DNA of 54,805 nucleotides from Xanthomonas cannabis pv. cannabis (GTDB lineage Bacteria; Pseudomonadota; Gammaproteobacteria; Xanthomonadales; Xanthomonadaceae), in the NCBI RefSeq assembly GCF_000802365.1, contig NZ_JSZE01000003.1:1-54805 (forward strand), written 5' to 3'. Under the pieces are notes generated by a model. It ran no database searches. It saw only the letters and a program-made list of their open reading frames with translations, and was not told the origin of the DNA. Position 1 is the first letter of the stretch; each line of letters opens with the position of its first letter. Below, in pieces: positions 25,083 through 36,117 of the stretch. The translations under genes were made by a program, and so were the position numbers.

Positions 25083-27809
25083 TTAGTGGTTGTCGTCGCC
25101 GGTGGGCAAGTATTGCTGCAACGCCAGTACCGATTCCCAAGGGTCTGCGCGTTGACGCTTGGCGCGCTGCATGGCCTTGTCCATCGGGAAGGCATCCGGG
25201 CCGCTGATCTTGCCGAGTTCTTCCCAGCGCAGCGGTACGGCGACGGTGGCCTTTTCGCGCGCGCGCAGCGACCACGAACACACGCTGGTATTGCCGCGCC
25301 CGTTGCGCAACCAATCCACAAAGATCACGCCGTGGCGCTTGGCCTTGCTCATGGTGGCCACGTAGCGCTCCGGTGTCTGCGTGGCCAGGGCCTGCGCGAA
25401 CGCCTCGCAGAAGTCGCGCGCCCGGTCCCAGCTCGCGTCGGGCACGATGGGCACCACCACATGCAGCCCCTTGCCGCCGGACAGGCGCACCGCGCTTTCC
25501 AGCCCGACCGCGCGCAGCTTGGCGCGGATCTCGCGAGCGGCGGCCACCACCTCCGGCCAGGCGACGGCATCGCCCGGATCCAGATCGAACACCAGGCGGT
25601 CCGGGTGCTCCGGGTCGTCGACCCGTGCGCCCCATGGGTGCAGCTCCAGGGTATTCATCTGCACCAGCTCGAGCAGCCCGGCGGCGTCTTCGATATACAG
25701 GTAGTCCTCGGTGCCGCTCTTCTGTTCGAGCGGGATCGCCTTGATGTGCGCGCCCAACTGGCGGCCCTGGTGCTTCTGGAAGAAGCAGTCGCCGCCCACG
25801 CCGTCCGGGCAGCGCAACAACGACAGCGGCCGACGCGCCACCTCCGGCACCACCAGCGACGCCACCGCACGGTAGTACGCCGCCATATCGCCCTTGCTGA
25901 TGCCCGATGCGGGAAAGACCACGCGCTCGGGATGGGTGATGCTCACCGCGTCCACGGACAGGGTGGCCGATGCGGTGGACACCGCAGACGCAGCCACGGT
26001 TGAAGACTTCGCGCCAGCTGCCGCAGCGCGCTTGCCCGCGCGTTTTTGTGCGGTCCTGGTGGCCACCTTGCTCACCGTCTTTGCAACCGTCTTGGTCACG
26101 GTCTTGCGCGTGGCAGTGCGTGTTTTTGCCGGGATCGCGCGCTTGCCGGCCGCAGGCGTGCGGGGCGCTGCGCGGTCGCCGCCCAGATCGGTCATCGGTT
26201 TGTCCTCGCGTAGACGCTTGAAGGCAGCCTGCCGCAGCAAGCCCTGCTTGGCCCAGCCGCGGAATGCGATCTCGGCGATCAGCTGCGGGCGCACCCAATG
26301 CACATCGCGCGGTCGGCCGGGGATATGCGCAGGCAGCTCCAGCGTGGCCGTGTCGCTCTGCAAGGCCTGCAGCTGCGCGGCAATCTGCCCAAGCAGCGCG
26401 CCGTCGAAACCGGTGCCCACCCGGCCGACGTAGCGCAACGTGTCGCCGTCCGGCTGCGCCAGCAGCAAGGCACCAAAGCCGCTGCGTGCGCCCTTGGGGT
26501 CGGTGTACCCCACCACCACAAAGTCGTCGCTGTCTTCGTGCTTGGTCTTGACCCAGTCGGCACTGCGCCCGCCGCGGTACACAGCGTCGGGACGCTTGCT
26601 CACGATGCCCTCCCAGCCCTTGCCCGCGCTTGCCGCAAACACTTCGGGGCCGCGCCCGATGACATGCTCGCTGTAGGCCAGCGTGCCCGGCTTCTCACCG
26701 AGCAGCGCGCGCAGCAGCTGCTTGCGTTGCAGCAGTGGCGTGTCGCGCAGGTCCACCCCGGCCACGCCGAGCAGGTCGAACGCGAGATAGCGCAGCGGTT
26801 GGCGGGCACTGCCATCGATGGCCCGCTGCAGTGCAGAGAAATCGCTGCGCCCGTGCGCGTCCAGCACCACCAGCTCGCCATCCAGCCGCGCGTCGCGCAC
26901 CGGCAGCGCCTGCAACGCGGTAACTACGTCGGGAAAGCGCTCTGTCCATGCCTGGTCGTTGCGCGAGCGCAGCTGCGCGCTGCCGTCGACCAGATCGGCA
27001 AGCAGTCGGTAGCCGTCCCATTTGATCTCGTGCAGCCAGGCCTCGCCATCCGGCGCCTGGTCGCGCAGCAAGGTCAGCTGCGCGACCAGGCCGGTGGGGC
27101 ACGCGCCATCACGTGCGCCATCCAGCGCCAGCGCGCGGCGGCGCCATGCGGCATCGGCCGCCGCGCCAGCGCGCGGCGCGGGTGCCTGCTTGCGTGCGGG
27201 CCGGGGTGCTTGCTGTGCCACCGCCCTGTCCGGCTGCCGCTGTGCACGGCTGGGCCTGGCGCGCCTGCCAGGTACTGCGGCAGCACTGTCGCCAGTCCGT
27301 TCCACGATGGCATCGGCATCCAGGTCTGCCGCAAACGCATCGGTGCGCTTGAACAGCAGCCACTGCGGCTTGCCGCCGCGCATGCGGGTGCGCACCAGCG
27401 CAAACCCGCCCTGCAGGTGCTCGCCCTGCAAGGTGAATTCCAGCTTGCCTGCGTCCAATGCAGCAAGCACGTCGCCATCGCAGTGCCAGTGGCCGTGGTC
27501 GAAGATCTGCACATGCCCGCCGCCGTACTGCCCTTGCGGGATGTCGCCTTCGAAGCCGGCGTAGGACAACGGGTGATCTTCCACCTGCACGGCCAGGCGC
27601 TTTTCTCCGGCCCGCAGCGATGGCCCCTTGGGCACCGCCCAGCTCTTGAGCACGCCATCGGCTTCCAGACGGAAATCGTAGTGGCGCGCACTGGCATGGT
27701 GGAGCTGCACCACAAAGATCGGCTGGGCGCTGGCAGGCGCCGGCGCATCCGCTGCCGGCTCCGGGGTCTGGTCGAAGCGGCGCTTGGCCGTGTAATCGCG
27801 CAGGCCCAT
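25083..27809 (-). CDS. ligD: Multifunctional ATP-dependent DNA ligase LigD
   Basis: This 908-aa non-homologous end-joining enzyme has its domains in the order phosphoesterase, ligase, polymerase. The amino 3'-phosphoesterase module has FVVQLHHASARHYDFRLE and WAVPKGPSL. The ligase has the adenylated lysine in EIKWDGYR (about K263) and the DGELVVLD motif. A basic Ala/Lys-rich linker lies around 560-620. The polymerase/primase module has FDLDPGD and RLSGGKGLHVVVP. All catalytic motifs appear intact. It starts four bases after the ku stop and is translated from the same transcript. Confidence 0.95.
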   Translation of the reverse strand: MGLRDYTAKRRFDQTPEPAADAPAPASAQPIFVVQLHHASARHYDFRLEADGVLKSWAVPKGPSLRAGEKRLAVQVEDHPLSYAGFEGDIPQGQYGGGHVQIFDHGHWHCDGDVLAALDAGKLEFTLQGEHLQGGFALVRTRMRGGKPQWLLFKRTDAFAADLDADAIVERTGDSAAAVPGRRARPSRAQRQPDRAVAQQAPRPARKQAPAPRAGAAADAAWRRRALALDGARDGACPTGLVAQLTLLRDQAPDGEAWLHEIKWDGYRLLADLVDGSAQLRSRNDQAWTERFPDVVTALQALPVRDARLDGELVVLDAHGRSDFSALQRAIDGSARQPLRYLAFDLLGVAGVDLRDTPLLQRKQLLRALLGEKPGTLAYSEHVIGRGPEVFAASAGKGWEGIVSKRPDAVYRGGRSADWVKTKHEDSDDFVVVGYTDPKGARSGFGALLLAQPDGDTLRYVGRVGTGFDGALLGQIAAQLQALQSDTATLELPAHIPGRPRDVHWVRPQLIAEIAFRGWAKQGLLRQAAFKRLREDKPMTDLGGDRAAPRTPAAGKRAIPAKTRTATRKTVTKTVAKTVSKVATRTAQKRAGKRAAAAGAKSSTVAASAVSTASATLSVDAVSITHPERVVFPASGISKGDMAAYYRAVASLVVPEVARRPLSLLRCPDGVGGDCFFQKHQGRQLGAHIKAIPLEQKSGTEDYLYIEDAAGLLELVQMNTLELHPWGARVDDPEHPDRLVFDLDPGDAVAWPEVVAAAREIRAKLRAVGLESAVRLSGGKGLHVVVPIVPDASWDRARDFCEAFAQALATQTPERYVATMSKAKRHGVIFVDWLRNGRGNTSVCSWSLRAREKATVAVPLRWEELGKISGPDAFPMDKAMQRAKRQRADPWESVLALQQYLPTGDDNH

Positions 27810-27812
27810 CGC

Positions 27813-28769
27813 TTAGCCGGCCTTGCGCCGCGGCGCAGCCTTGGCAGCGGTCTTCTTGGTGGCCTTTGTCGCGGTTTTCTTGGCGGCCTTCTTGGCCACC
27901 TTCTTGGTGGCGGCCTTCTTGGCCGGCGCCTGCTCCGCCGCTGCCGCGCCGGTCTTCTTTGCCGGCGTGCGCGTATTGGCCTGCAGGCTCTTCTGCAGCA
28001 AGGACATGAAATCCACCACGTTGGTGGTGGCGTCTTCGTGCTGGGTGGGCTCGATGTCCACCTGCGTGGTGCCGGCCTTTTCCTTGATGCGCTTGCGCAG
28101 GATCTGCTCGAGCTTGCCGCGGAACTCGTCGTGATAGTCCTCCGGCTGCCAGGTGCCGGACATCGACTCGATCAGCTGCCTGGCCATCTCCTGCTCCTTG
28201 GGCGTAATGCGGTACTCGCCCACCGCGCCGGCCGGCAGCTTGAAGTCCTGCGGGTCCACCACCTCCTGCTGGTAGCGCAGCAGCAACAGGATCAATGCAT
28301 CGCCCTGCGGCATGACGGCGGCCAGATATTCGCGGGTGCGGATGACCACCTTGGCGATGCCGACCTTGCCGGTGTCGCGCAAGGTTTCCCGCAGCAGCAC
28401 ATAGCCCTTTTCAGCCTTCTTGCCCGGCACCAGGATGTAGGGCTTTTCGAAATACCGCGGGTCGATATCGGCCGCGTCGACGAAGGTTTCCACCTCAACG
28501 GTCTCGTGGCTTTCCGGCGCGGCCGAGCGGATGTCCTGCTCTTCGACAATGACGTAGCTGCCCTTGTCGTACTCGAATGCCTTGACGATCTCCTTCCACG
28601 GCACTTCATCGCCGGTGTCGGCATTGACACGCTCGAAGCGGATCGGCTTCTTGTCGCGCGAATCGAGCATGCGAAAGTGCAGGTCCACCTTGCGCTCGCC
28701 CGACATCAGCGACACCGGCACATTGAGCAGGCCAAACGATAATGTTCCGGTCCAGATCGGTCGAGCCAT
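27813..28769 (-). CDS. ku: Non-homologous end joining protein Ku
   Basis: This 318-aa bacterial Ku homodimer binds broken DNA ends and recruits LigD. It opens ARPIWTGTLSFGLLNVPVSL, has the conserved KKPIRFERVNADTGDEV and PRYFEKPYILVPGKKAEKGY, and ends with a long Lys/Ala-rich tail (AKKAATKKVAKKAAKKTA), a low-complexity DNA-binding extension common in these proteins. ATG 28769 overlaps the stop of the upstream small gene (TGATG). It forms an operon with ligD. Confidence 0.95.
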   Translation of the reverse strand: MARPIWTGTLSFGLLNVPVSLMSGERKVDLHFRMLDSRDKKPIRFERVNADTGDEVPWKEIVKAFEYDKGSYVIVEEQDIRSAAPESHETVEVETFVDAADIDPRYFEKPYILVPGKKAEKGYVLLRETLRDTGKVGIAKVVIRTREYLAAVMPQGDALILLLLRYQQEVVDPQDFKLPAGAVGEYRITPKEQEMARQLIESMSGTWQPEDYHDEFRGKLEQILRKRIKEKAGTTQVDIEPTQHEDATTNVVDFMSLLQKSLQANTRTPAKKTGAAAAEQAPAKKAATKKVAKKAAKKTATKATKKTAAKAAPRRKAG

Positions 28770-29167
28770 CAGTGCGCCACTCCATGGACGGCGGCATCGG
28801 GAATGTGGTCCAGCGCCAGCCACGCGTCTTCGACGATGGCGCGCACGTGCGGCCATTCCAGACGCGAGCCGCCGCGCATGCTGTCCCAGTGCGCAGCCAA
28901 TGCCTGCTCGCACTGCGCATCGGCGCCACGCGGCCAGTCTGCGGCGTGGGTGACGCGCGCAAACGCGTAGGCCGGCGCGAGATCGCCCCAGGTCGGCCCG
29001 CCGCGTCGGCGGCGACGGTGATAATCGGCACGGCTGTAACACCGGAAGTCCTGCGCCACGCCATCGGCGTCCACCCCAGCCCGTGTGCGATGCGTTCGCT
29101 TGGGCAACGTGGGGTCGGCAGGCGCACTGAACAGGCGACGATCGGGACGACGGTCCAGGGGGCGCAT
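28769..29167 (-). CDS. Small unknown protein upstream of ku
   Basis: This 132-aa soluble, Arg- and Trp-containing protein starts MRPLDRRPDRRLF. It contains WGDLAPAYAFARVTHAADWP and WDSMRGGSRLEWPHVRAIVE, a pattern seen in stress-related bacterial hypothetical proteins in which W-containing helical units repeat. ATG 29167 has GGAG about six to seven bases upstream. Its stop overlaps the ku start, so it is probably co-translated with ku and ligD and may have an accessory role in end joining or stress. Confidence 0.7.
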   Translation of the reverse strand: MRPLDRRPDRRLFSAPADPTLPKRTHRTRAGVDADGVAQDFRCYSRADYHRRRRRGGPTWGDLAPAYAFARVTHAADWPRGADAQCEQALAAHWDSMRGGSRLEWPHVRAIVEDAWLALDHIPDAAVHGVAH

Positions 29168-29317
29168 GGTCTGCTCCACGGTGCGGCATTGGGGGGGTCA
29201 CATCAGTAACGCCGCTGACGTGATCCATGCGTGAGAAATCCGCATGGTCTGCGATTTGCGTGACCTTCACTGCGCGCGCGGTGAACTGGCGCCCCTCATC
29301 GACACCAGGAGCCCTGC

Positions 29318-29479
29318 ATGTCCCGTGACCCCTTGCGCGACCAACCCGCTCACCCGGGCGAACAGCACGGTAAGCGCGATGCCGAGCATCACGAAGACCG
29401 CGGCGCCGGCGACGCACCGGAGACGCTGATTCCCGCCGACGACACCACCCCGGCCAAGAAGCCCGGCACTGCGCCGTAA
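29318..29479 (+). CDS. 53-aa hydrophilic protein
   Basis: This is a short clean frame that starts MSRDPLRDQPAHPGEQHGKR and ends KKPGTAP. AGGAG lies seven bases before the ATG. It is rich in Asp, Glu, His, Pro and Gly, probably disordered, with no membrane segment. It is divergent from the ku operon by about 150 bases. The family is not recognised. Confidence 0.55.
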   Translation: MSRDPLRDQPAHPGEQHGKRDAEHHEDRGAGDAPETLIPADDTTPAKKPGTAP

Positions 29480-29751
29480 CCGTTCGCCGTCATGGCCGGG
29501 TGTGTGCGCCCGGCATGCGCAGCACCGGCCGTGGCGCGGGGCATCGAGGCGCGGGGCGCGCGTGACATGGCGCAACCTGGCGCTGGCATCCCCGGAGTTG
29601 ACGCGCCACCTGTCCGTGGCAGCGCAACGCGCCCAGTGCTGCCGGCTTTCTCTCATCTGCAGGTGCGGTAACAGGCGCTCGTCGAAACATCGGCGGCCAT
29701 GACCGCCGGATCGTCACATCAAGACCGTGGTGACGATCCACACGCCCAACC

Positions 29752-30147
29752 TCACACGCGCCCGGCCGCCTGCAGCTGTGCCATCTCCTCATCGCTGAAC
29801 AGACGCGACCGCACCAGGAAGCGCACTCCCTCGCCGTTCTCCAGCGAAAACATGCCGCCGCGCCCTGGCACCACATCGATGATCAGCTGGGTGTGCTTCC
29901 AGTAGGCGAATTGCGGCGCGCTGATATAGAACGGTGCGCCGGCAATTTCGCCCAGCAGGACATCGCGGTCGCCCACGATGAATTCGCCCACCGCAAAGCA
30001 CATTGGCGAAGACCCATCGCAGCAGCCACCGGACTGATGGAACAGCACATCGCCGTGCCGCGCGCGCAGCGTGTCGATCAACTGCGACGCCGCCAGGGTG
30101 GCCATTACCTGTGGCGGCACCTCGACGCGCGGAGTGGTGTGGTGCAT
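29752..30147 (-). CDS. DUF779 protein
   Basis: This 131-aa protein has FHQSGGCCDGSSPMC, a cysteine-rich signature of the DUF779 family, and APFYISAPQFAYWKHTQLII. Members are typically encoded next to acetaldehyde-type aldehyde dehydrogenases, as here. The Cys cluster suggests metal binding or redox sensing. AGGAG lies eight bases before ATG 30147. It is the last gene of the leftward dehydrogenase set and begins 21 bases after the alcohol dehydrogenase stop. Confidence 0.85.
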   Translation of the reverse strand: MHHTTPRVEVPPQVMATLAASQLIDTLRARHGDVLFHQSGGCCDGSSPMCFAVGEFIVGDRDVLLGEIAGAPFYISAPQFAYWKHTQLIIDVVPGRGGMFSLENGEGVRFLVRSRLFSDEEMAQLQAAGRV

Positions 30148-30168
30148 CGGCTGTCTCCTGCGGCCACC

Positions 30169-31197
30169 TCAGGCCGCCATGTCGAGCACGATACGCCCCT
30201 CGATCGTCCCGGCGTGCATGCGCGCGAAGACAGCGTTGATGTTCTCCAGCCGGTCGGTCGACACCGTGGCCGCCACCTTGCCGTGCGCCGCAAACTCCAG
30301 CGATTCCTGCAGGTCCAGGCGCGTGCCGACGATGGAGCCCCGCACGGTGATGCCATTGAGCACCATGCCGAAGATATCCAGCGGAAAGTCGCCCGGCGGC
30401 AAGCCATTGAGCGCGACCGTACCGCCGCGCCGCACCATGCCGATGGCCTGCTCGAACGCTTTGGGCGAGACCGCAGTGACCAGCGCGCCATGGGCGCCGC
30501 CGATGTGCTGTTTCACGAACGCCACCGGGTCGGTGGTGCGCGCATTGACCGTCACCGTCGCGCCAAGACGCCGTGCCAGCGCCAGCTTGGCATCGTCCAC
30601 ATCCACCGCGGCCACCTGCAGGCCCATTGCACAGGCGTACTGCACCGCCAGGTGGCCCAGCCCGCCAATGCCGGAAATCACCACCCACTGTCCCGGCTTG
30701 GTATCGGTCATCTTCAGTCCCTTGTACACGGTGACTCCCGCACACAGGATCGGCGCAACCTCGACAAAGCCCAGCTCGGCGGGCAGGTGCCCGACATACT
30801 CGGCATTGGCAAGGGCGTAGCCGGCAAAGCCGCCGTTGACCGAATAGCCGCTGTTCTGCTGCGCCTCGCACAGCGTCTCCCAGCCGCCCAGGCAATGCGT
30901 GCAATGCCCGCACGCCGAATACAGCCACGGAATGCCGACCCGGTCGCCCTCCTTGATGTGGCGCACGCCCGCGCCCACCGCAGCCACGTACCCCACCCCC
31001 TCGTGGCCGGGGATGAACGGCGGGTTCGGCTTCACCGGCCAGTCGCCCTGCGCGGCATGCAGATCGGTATGGCAGACCCCGCAGGCCTGGATCTTCACCA
31101 GCAGATCGCCGGCCTGCGGCCGCGGCACCGCCACCTCCTCGATCACCAACGGCGCCCCGAACTGCCGCACCACCGCCGCCTGCATTGTCATGTCCAT
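30169..31197 (-). CDS. adhP: Zinc-dependent alcohol dehydrogenase AdhP
   Basis: This 342-aa medium-chain dehydrogenase interconverts primary alcohols and aldehydes with NAD. The catalytic zinc site is seen in [16 protein letters not shown] and PGHEGVG. The structural zinc cysteines lie in [17 protein letters not shown]. The nucleotide fold has [14 protein letters not shown]. Length matches AdhP. ATG 31197 is chosen with GGAG about eight bases upstream; ATG 31185 is also possible. It lies between the aldehyde dehydrogenase and DUF779 genes, so ethanol or a related alcohol could be taken to the acid in two steps. Confidence 0.92.
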   Translation of the reverse strand: MDMTMQAAVVRQFGAPLVIEEVAVPRPQAGDLLVKIQACGVCHTDLHAAQGDWPVKPNPPFIPGHEGVGYVAAVGAGVRHIKEGDRVGIPWLYSACGHCTHCLGGWETLCEAQQNSGYSVNGGFAGYALANAEYVGHLPAELGFVEVAPILCAGVTVYKGLKMTDTKPGQWVVISGIGGLGHLAVQYACAMGLQVAAVDVDDAKLALARRLGATVTVNARTTDPVAFVKQHIGGAHGALVTAVSPKAFEQAIGMVRRGGTVALNGLPPGDFPLDIFGMVLNGITVRGSIVGTRLDLQESLEFAAHGKVAATVSTDRLENINAVFARMHAGTIEGRIVLDMAA

Positions 31198-31379
31198 CGC
31201 CACGCTCCGCACCGAGATTGCAGCCACCTTAGGCGCCTCGCCCAGGCGTGGCCTTGATCGAAGTCAAATGGCCCGACCCGCACGCCCTCCATCGAGGGCG
31301 CAAGTGCGCCCCACACAGGCAATGTGCACGGACCGCCGCTACCGCACCGGCGCTTGCCGGGTGACGCGGCGGGATGCGA

Positions 31380-32909
<1,530 letters not shown>

Positions 32910-33158
32910 CATGGTCTCCGGCAGGAAAGGCGAAGCCACGTGTATACCCAGCCAGGTGCCAGTGCAATCCCCGCGCGCGGGCTGTTGCGCTGCGTCACCA
33001 CGCAGCCGGCGCAGGGCGGGGTGCGGTCACCCGAATGCGCTGCAGCGCGTCATCGCGCCGATACATGGGCAACGCGACGACGACGCAACGATACGATGGC
33101 TATGACGCGATCGATCCCAGCCCGTCACCGCCGGTACGCGGCGGTGACGGGCGCACGA

Positions 33159-33653
33159 TCACGGTGCAGCGGCATGTGCCGTGGCCGGCGCTGCATCCGG
33201 CGATGCCTTGCAATCGGCCACGGTTTTTTGCTGATAGGAGCGCAACTGCCACGCAGCCGTGGCAGCGGTCTTTGCCCACACATAGACCCAGTGGTACTGC
33301 TGATCGCCATTGCAGGCGTCAATGGTGATCTCGTCGCGCGGCTGGCCGCGTGCCGGCAGCGGGGCCGCGTCACTCGCGGTGTCGGCGCGCGTGCTCAGCG
33401 GACGATTGAACAGGGCGGTGCTGATACGTACAGGCCCCAGCGCGGCGGCATCGGCCGGCGGCGGTGCCTGCCTGGGCTGCGTGCTCAGCCCGGATTGCTG
33501 CTGCAGCCAGGCGTGTATGTTTGCGATGGCGGGGGAGCCGGCTGGATAGTCGCGCACGATGCGCATATCCACGTGGTCTGCCCACGCTGCGCTGCAGAGC
33601 AGAAGGCCGGCCACCATTGCCGACACGTTCACCATTCGCTTCCAGGTCATCAT
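33159..33653 (-). CDS. Small periplasmic unknown protein
   Basis: This 164-aa protein has a signal peptide (VNVSAMVAGLLLCSAAWA, cleavage after AWA). The mature part has a Pro/Ala-rich middle, then DEITIDACNGDQQYHWVYVW and a Cys-containing carboxy end; the two Cys could form a disulphide. GGAG lies about eight bases before ATG 33653. The family is not recognised. Confidence 0.7.
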   Translation of the reverse strand: MMTWKRMVNVSAMVAGLLLCSAAWADHVDMRIVRDYPAGSPAIANIHAWLQQQSGLSTQPRQAPPPADAAALGPVRISTALFNRPLSTRADTASDAAPLPARGQPRDEITIDACNGDQQYHWVYVWAKTAATAAWQLRSYQQKTVADCKASPDAAPATAHAAAP

Positions 33654-33836
33654 CAGTGCACTCCATGCCGAGAATGAGTGGCAGAGGCTAGCACGCGCTC
33701 TGGCATCGCTGGACTCGCTGCGGATCGACTCGGACCGGAACAGGATGATCTCCAGCAGCGCGCAGAGCGATGCGCGCCCGGGGGCGCTCCTACAACAGCA
33801 GGGTGCGTGATGTCGTGCGGGGCGTCGGTTGTTTGC

Positions 33837-35960
33837 TCACCCACCAAAATCCCACTGCAGCCCCACCGTGTAGGTGCGGTCCGGACCTGGCTCGTAATAG
33901 CGCCCATTGCCGTCGTTGACGATCACCGAGCCGACGTACTGGCGGTCCAGCGCGTTGTCGATGCGCGCGAAGGTGCGCAGTGCGCCATACGTGGTAGTCC
34001 AGCGCCGCGAGGCTTCCAGATTGACCAGGGCATAGCCGGGTGCGCGTTCGGTGGCCAGGTCGTTGACCACGGTGGCGCCGGAGGCCACCGATTCGGCGGC
34101 GAACTGCCACTGCGCGGGCTGCCACTGCCAACGCGCAAACAGCTGCTGCCGCGGCACGCCCGGCAGGCGCGACCCGCTGGCCACCGGCGCGGTGGGCACC
34201 GCGCAGCCGCTGCTGGCACAGGTGAGGTAGCCATCGCGCACTGTGGCATCGACAAAGGTGTAGGCCAGCTGCAGCTGCTGGGTGGCGCCGATCGGCTGCA
34301 GCCAGCTGAGCTCTGCGCCCTGGCGCCGGGTCGCGCCGATATTGCGGTAGGTACTGCGCCCGTTGGTATTGCTGGCCACCGCCAGTTCGTCATCGGTGTC
34401 GGCACGGAACAGTGCCACCTGCAACGCCGCGCCGCTTTGCGCGCGCCACTTGCTGCCGATCTCATAATTGCGGCTGGTCGCCGCGCCCAGATCCAGCGCC
34501 AGGCCGGCGCCGCCGTCGTTGCGGTAGCCCAGCTCGTTGAAGGTGGGCGTTTCAAAGCCGCGCCCGGCCGAGGCGTAAACCCGTAGGTCCTCGGTGGCAC
34601 GGAACACGATGCCGGCCACTGGCGTGGTGGCCGAGTAATCGCGTTGGCCGCTGTCGTCAGGATTGCGCCCGACGATGTAGTGGTCGTCCGAATCGAAGCG
34701 CACCTGGCTATGGCGCACGCCCAGCAGCGCGGACCAGCGCTCGCTCCACTGCCACCACGCCTGCGCGAACTGGTCGATGTTTTCCACCTGGTCACGCTGG
34801 TTGCGGCGCAACGCGCCCTTGACGCCCAGCGTGTCGCCGACGAAGTTTTCGTAACCGGTGCGGTGCTGCCACTGGCGATCGACATTGGCGCCGACAGTCA
34901 GCTGCAATGGCCGGCCGAGCGCTTCACCCTGCCAGGCCCAGCGCGCATCGGCGCCTTCGTAATTGCTGTCCAGATCGATCACGCCGCCCGAATGCAGCGG
35001 GTTGCGCTGCACCGCCACCGGGATCGCCAGGAACTGCTCCACGCTGCGCTGCCCGCCATAGGCCATCAAGCGCAGCGTCTGGTTATCGAATTGTTGGGTG
35101 AAGATCGCCCCGGCCTGCGACTGACTCACCGATTTGCGGGTGTTGAACTGGGTGGCCACCGACGTGGCCTGCGCGGGGTCGGCGTTGAACTGGGCGCGGG
35201 TCAGGCCGAGCGGGTCCTGCGCATCCGGTGCATCCAGATAATTGAGCACCAGGTCCAGCCGGCGGCCCTCGGCCAGATCGAACCCGAGCTTGGCATTGAC
35301 CGACTCGCGCCTGGCGCGGCTATGGTCGCGGAAACCGTCGGTCTCGAAATGGTTGGCGGCCAGGTTGTAATGCACCGCGCCCTGCTGGCCGAGCAACTGC
35401 GCACCCACGTTGACGGTGGCATTGCTGCCGTAGGTGGCACGCAGCCGCCACGGGTCGTCCGACTTGCCGTCGGCGCTCCACAGCTGCAGCACGCCGCCGG
35501 AGGAATTGCCGTATAGCGCCGAAAACGGCCCGCGCAGCACTTCCACCCGCTCGGCGCCCAGCACGTTGAAGTGCGAGAGCTGGCCCTGGCCATCGGGCAT
35601 GCTGGCCGGGATGCCGTCCACCAGCAGCCGCACGCCGCGCACGCCGAAGGTGGAGCGCGCGCCGAAGCCGCGGATCGACAGCTGGGTGTCCTGCGCGTAG
35701 TTCTGGCGGTCGCGCGCCACCAGCCCGGGGATGCCGTCCAGCAACTCGGAGACCTGAGCGCCGCGGCGGTTGTCGTCGTCGGCCGCCACCACGGTGAACG
35801 AGGCCGGCAGGTCGAAGTCGCCCACCCCGTGCACACGGGCGGCGTCCACCTGCACGGTGGGAAGGACCTGCAAAGGCGCCGGATCGGCGGCCAGGACGAG
35901 CGGCGCGGCGCTCGTGGCGAACAGGCCGCAGGCGGCGGCCAACAGGGTGAGTCTGGGCAT
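33837..35960 (-). CDS. TonB-dependent outer-membrane receptor
   Basis: This 707-aa receptor has a signal peptide ending PLVLA, a plug domain (about 30-155; QLSIRGFGARSTFGVRGVRL, then VEVLRGPFSALYGNSSGGV) and a 22-strand-type barrel that ends in an aromatic-rich last strand (RTYTVGLQWDFGG). It takes up a ligand, probably a ferric siderophore or a plant carbohydrate, using TonB energy. No FecA-type signalling extension is present. ATG 35960 is chosen because the signal peptide starts there. It is divergent from tyrB. Confidence 0.93.
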   Translation of the reverse strand: MPRLTLLAAACGLFATSAAPLVLAADPAPLQVLPTVQVDAARVHGVGDFDLPASFTVVAADDDNRRGAQVSELLDGIPGLVARDRQNYAQDTQLSIRGFGARSTFGVRGVRLLVDGIPASMPDGQGQLSHFNVLGAERVEVLRGPFSALYGNSSGGVLQLWSADGKSDDPWRLRATYGSNATVNVGAQLLGQQGAVHYNLAANHFETDGFRDHSRARRESVNAKLGFDLAEGRRLDLVLNYLDAPDAQDPLGLTRAQFNADPAQATSVATQFNTRKSVSQSQAGAIFTQQFDNQTLRLMAYGGQRSVEQFLAIPVAVQRNPLHSGGVIDLDSNYEGADARWAWQGEALGRPLQLTVGANVDRQWQHRTGYENFVGDTLGVKGALRRNQRDQVENIDQFAQAWWQWSERWSALLGVRHSQVRFDSDDHYIVGRNPDDSGQRDYSATTPVAGIVFRATEDLRVYASAGRGFETPTFNELGYRNDGGAGLALDLGAATSRNYEIGSKWRAQSGAALQVALFRADTDDELAVASNTNGRSTYRNIGATRRQGAELSWLQPIGATQQLQLAYTFVDATVRDGYLTCASSGCAVPTAPVASGSRLPGVPRQQLFARWQWQPAQWQFAAESVASGATVVNDLATERAPGYALVNLEASRRWTTTYGALRTFARIDNALDRQYVGSVIVNDGNGRYYEPGPDRTYTVGLQWDFGG

Positions 35961-36117
35961 AGGGATAGTGTCTCGTATCCGTACTGTGGCCGCATCGTTG
36001 CGTACGGAACGAAGCATGCTACGCCCGCCATGGGCTGCTACGATGAAGTGGTTTGGCCCAGCCGCGGCCGAGCACCCCGGAAGTACCCCACTCTTTCGTC
36101 CTTCAGCGAGTCATGCC

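Noticed and set aside
26298..28742. 814-aa open frame on the plus strand
   Set aside because: It lies antisense to ligD and ku, with no recognisable domain.
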